From positions 1-6,331 of the forward strand of contig CAZWVM010000196.1 of the NCBI GenBank assembly GCA_964637705.1: a DNA stretch of 6,331 nucleotides, read 5' to 3'. This document shows, piece after piece, positions 5,456 through 6,331 of the stretch; within the stretch, counting starts at the first letter, position 1; every line of letters starts with the position of its first letter. The notes below the pieces were generated by a model. That model worked only from the letters and a program-made list of their open reading frames with translations. It was not told the DNA's origin and searched no databases. The stretch is from CAZWVM01 sp964637705 (lineage in GTDB: Bacteria; UBA8481). The translations under genes and the position numbers were made by a program.

Positions 5456-6331
5456 CTATGCCTTCTTCGGCCGGTAGACGTGCGCGCTGCGCCCGAAGAG
5501 GGCCTCGGCCGCCTCCATCACCGTCTCGGAGAGGGTCGGATGGGGGTGGATGCAGAGCTCCAGGTCCTCGGCCGTCGCGCCCATCTCCATGGCCAAGACG
5601 CCCTCGGCGATCAATTCGCCCGCTCCGGGGCCGCAGACCGCGACGCCGAGAATCCGCTCGGAACCCGGCTCGACGAGGATCTTCGTGACGCCGTCGTTGC
5701 GCCCCAGGGTCGTCGCGCGGCCGGAGGCGCCCCAGGGGAAGCGCGCGACCTTCACCTCGACTCCGTTCTTCTTCGCCTCGGTCTCCGTGAGCCCGCACCA
5801 GGCGATCTCGGGATCGGTGAAGACGACCGCGGGAATCGCCCTCGGTTCGAACGCGACGGTCCGGCCCGCGATCGATTCCGCCGCGACGCGACCCTCGTGC
5901 GTCGCCTTGTGCGCGAGCATCGGATCGCCGGCGACGTCTCCGATCGCGTAGATCGACGACTCGTGCGTCCGCCGCGCCGGATCGACCTCGACGAATCCGC
6001 GCTTGTCGACCCGCACCGCCGTGGCGTCGAGGCCGAGGCCGGAGGAGTTGGGCTTGCGGCCGACGGAGATCAGGACCTTCTCGAAGACCTGCTCCGGCGC
6101 CGTCACCTTCGGACCCTCGAAGACGGCCTTCACCCCGTCCTTCGTCTCGGCGAGCGACTTGACCGAGGTGCCGGTGAGGATCGCGGCGAACTTCTTCTCG
6201 AGGCGGCGCGCGAGGAGGGAAACGAGGTCGCTATCGGCGCCGGGCAGCAAGGTCGGCATCATCTCGACGACCGTGACCTTCGTGCCGAGCGCGGCGTAGA
6301 CGCTTCCGAGCTCCAGCCCGATGTAGCCGCC
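5456..6331 (-). CDS. lpd: Dihydrolipoamide dehydrogenase (E3), N-terminal part outside window
   Basis: C-terminal 291 residues of the FAD-dependent E3 that reoxidises dihydrolipoamide to lipoamide with NAD+ in pyruvate, 2-oxoglutarate or branched-chain dehydrogenase complexes or in glycine cleavage. The visible part begins inside the NAD-binding motif (GGYIGLELGSVYAALGTKVTV in outline, visible residues 1-21), followed by VEMMPTLLPGAD. Then come ISVGRKPNSSGLGLD and the FAD-contact motif AIGDVAGDPMLAHKATHEG (visible about 129-147). The dimerisation domain ends in HPHPTLSETVMEAAEALFG; its H264 and E269 (visible numbering) are the catalytic His-Glu pair. The reading frame is open to the window edge, so the ATG inside it (6262) is internal. 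The redox-active Cys pair lies in the missing N-terminal part. It converges on the response regulator gene and has no evident link to it. E2 or E1 genes may lie to the right, beyond the window. Confidence 0.95.
   Translation of the reverse strand, partial: GGYIGLELGSVYAALGTKVTVVEMMPTLLPGADSDLVSLLARRLEKKFAAILTGTSVKSLAETKDGVKAVFEGPKVTAPEQVFEKVLISVGRKPNSSGLGLDATAVRVDKRGFVEVDPARRTHESSIYAIGDVAGDPMLAHKATHEGRVAAESIAGRTVAFEPRAIPAVVFTDPEIAWCGLTETEAKKNGVEVKVARFPWGASGRATTLGRNDGVTKILVEPGSERILGVAVCGPGAGELIAEGVLAMEMGATAEDLELCIHPHPTLSETVMEAAEALFGRSAHVYRPKKA

Noticed and set aside
1..6331. Mobile elements, CRISPR arrays, tRNA or rRNA genes
   Set aside because: No transposase, integrase, inverted terminal repeats, regular direct repeats or RNA gene signatures were seen; coding sequence covers nearly the whole window.

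Overview
The window is a GC-rich piece of bacterial chromosome, packed with genes and with no sign of mobile DNA. It holds seven protein genes, two of them cut by the window edges, and only one sizeable non-coding stretch (231 bases). A lipobox protein resembling the AsmA family suggests a diderm (Gram-negative-type) envelope. The strong GC bias, GTG starts and mixed gene content would fit a GC-rich phylum such as Acidobacteriota, Eisenbacteria-like lineages, Gemmatimonadota or Myxococcota/delta-type bacteria. I cannot choose among these from the sequence alone.

Layout: (1) bases 1-1119, plus strand, the 3' part of an M16 zinc peptidase. (2) A minus-strand block read right to left: a YbgC-type acyl-CoA thioesterase (4028-3612), a diacylglycerol/sphingosine-type lipid kinase that starts inside the thioesterase stop codon (3615-2716), then a lipoprotein with AsmA-like character (2627-1116) whose stop codon overlaps the stop codon of the M16 gene. 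(3) A divergent intergenic region (4029-4259) with a thioesterase promoter, a four-tract G-quadruplex motif, two GC-rich hairpins and a short ORF overlapping the next start. (4) Plus strand, a histidine kinase with no sensor domain and a single-domain response regulator, joined by a GTGA overlap (4260-5407). (5) Minus strand, the C-terminal part of a dihydrolipoamide dehydrogenase (6331-5456).

The minus-strand block reads as a small envelope-lipid set: an acyl thioester hydrolase, a lipid kinase and a lipid-anchored protein of a type often linked to lipid traffic. That joint role is inferred from domain content and gene order, not shown. The kinase and receiver are a minimal phosphotransfer pair with neither an input nor an output domain, so their partners must lie elsewhere. 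The peptidase and the dehydrogenase look like ordinary housekeeping genes.

I found no clear evidence of a wholly new system. The points most worth a second look are the lipidated AsmA-like protein beside a lipid kinase, two promoters placed so close to their start codons that the mRNAs should be almost leaderless, and the structured leader of the two-component pair.
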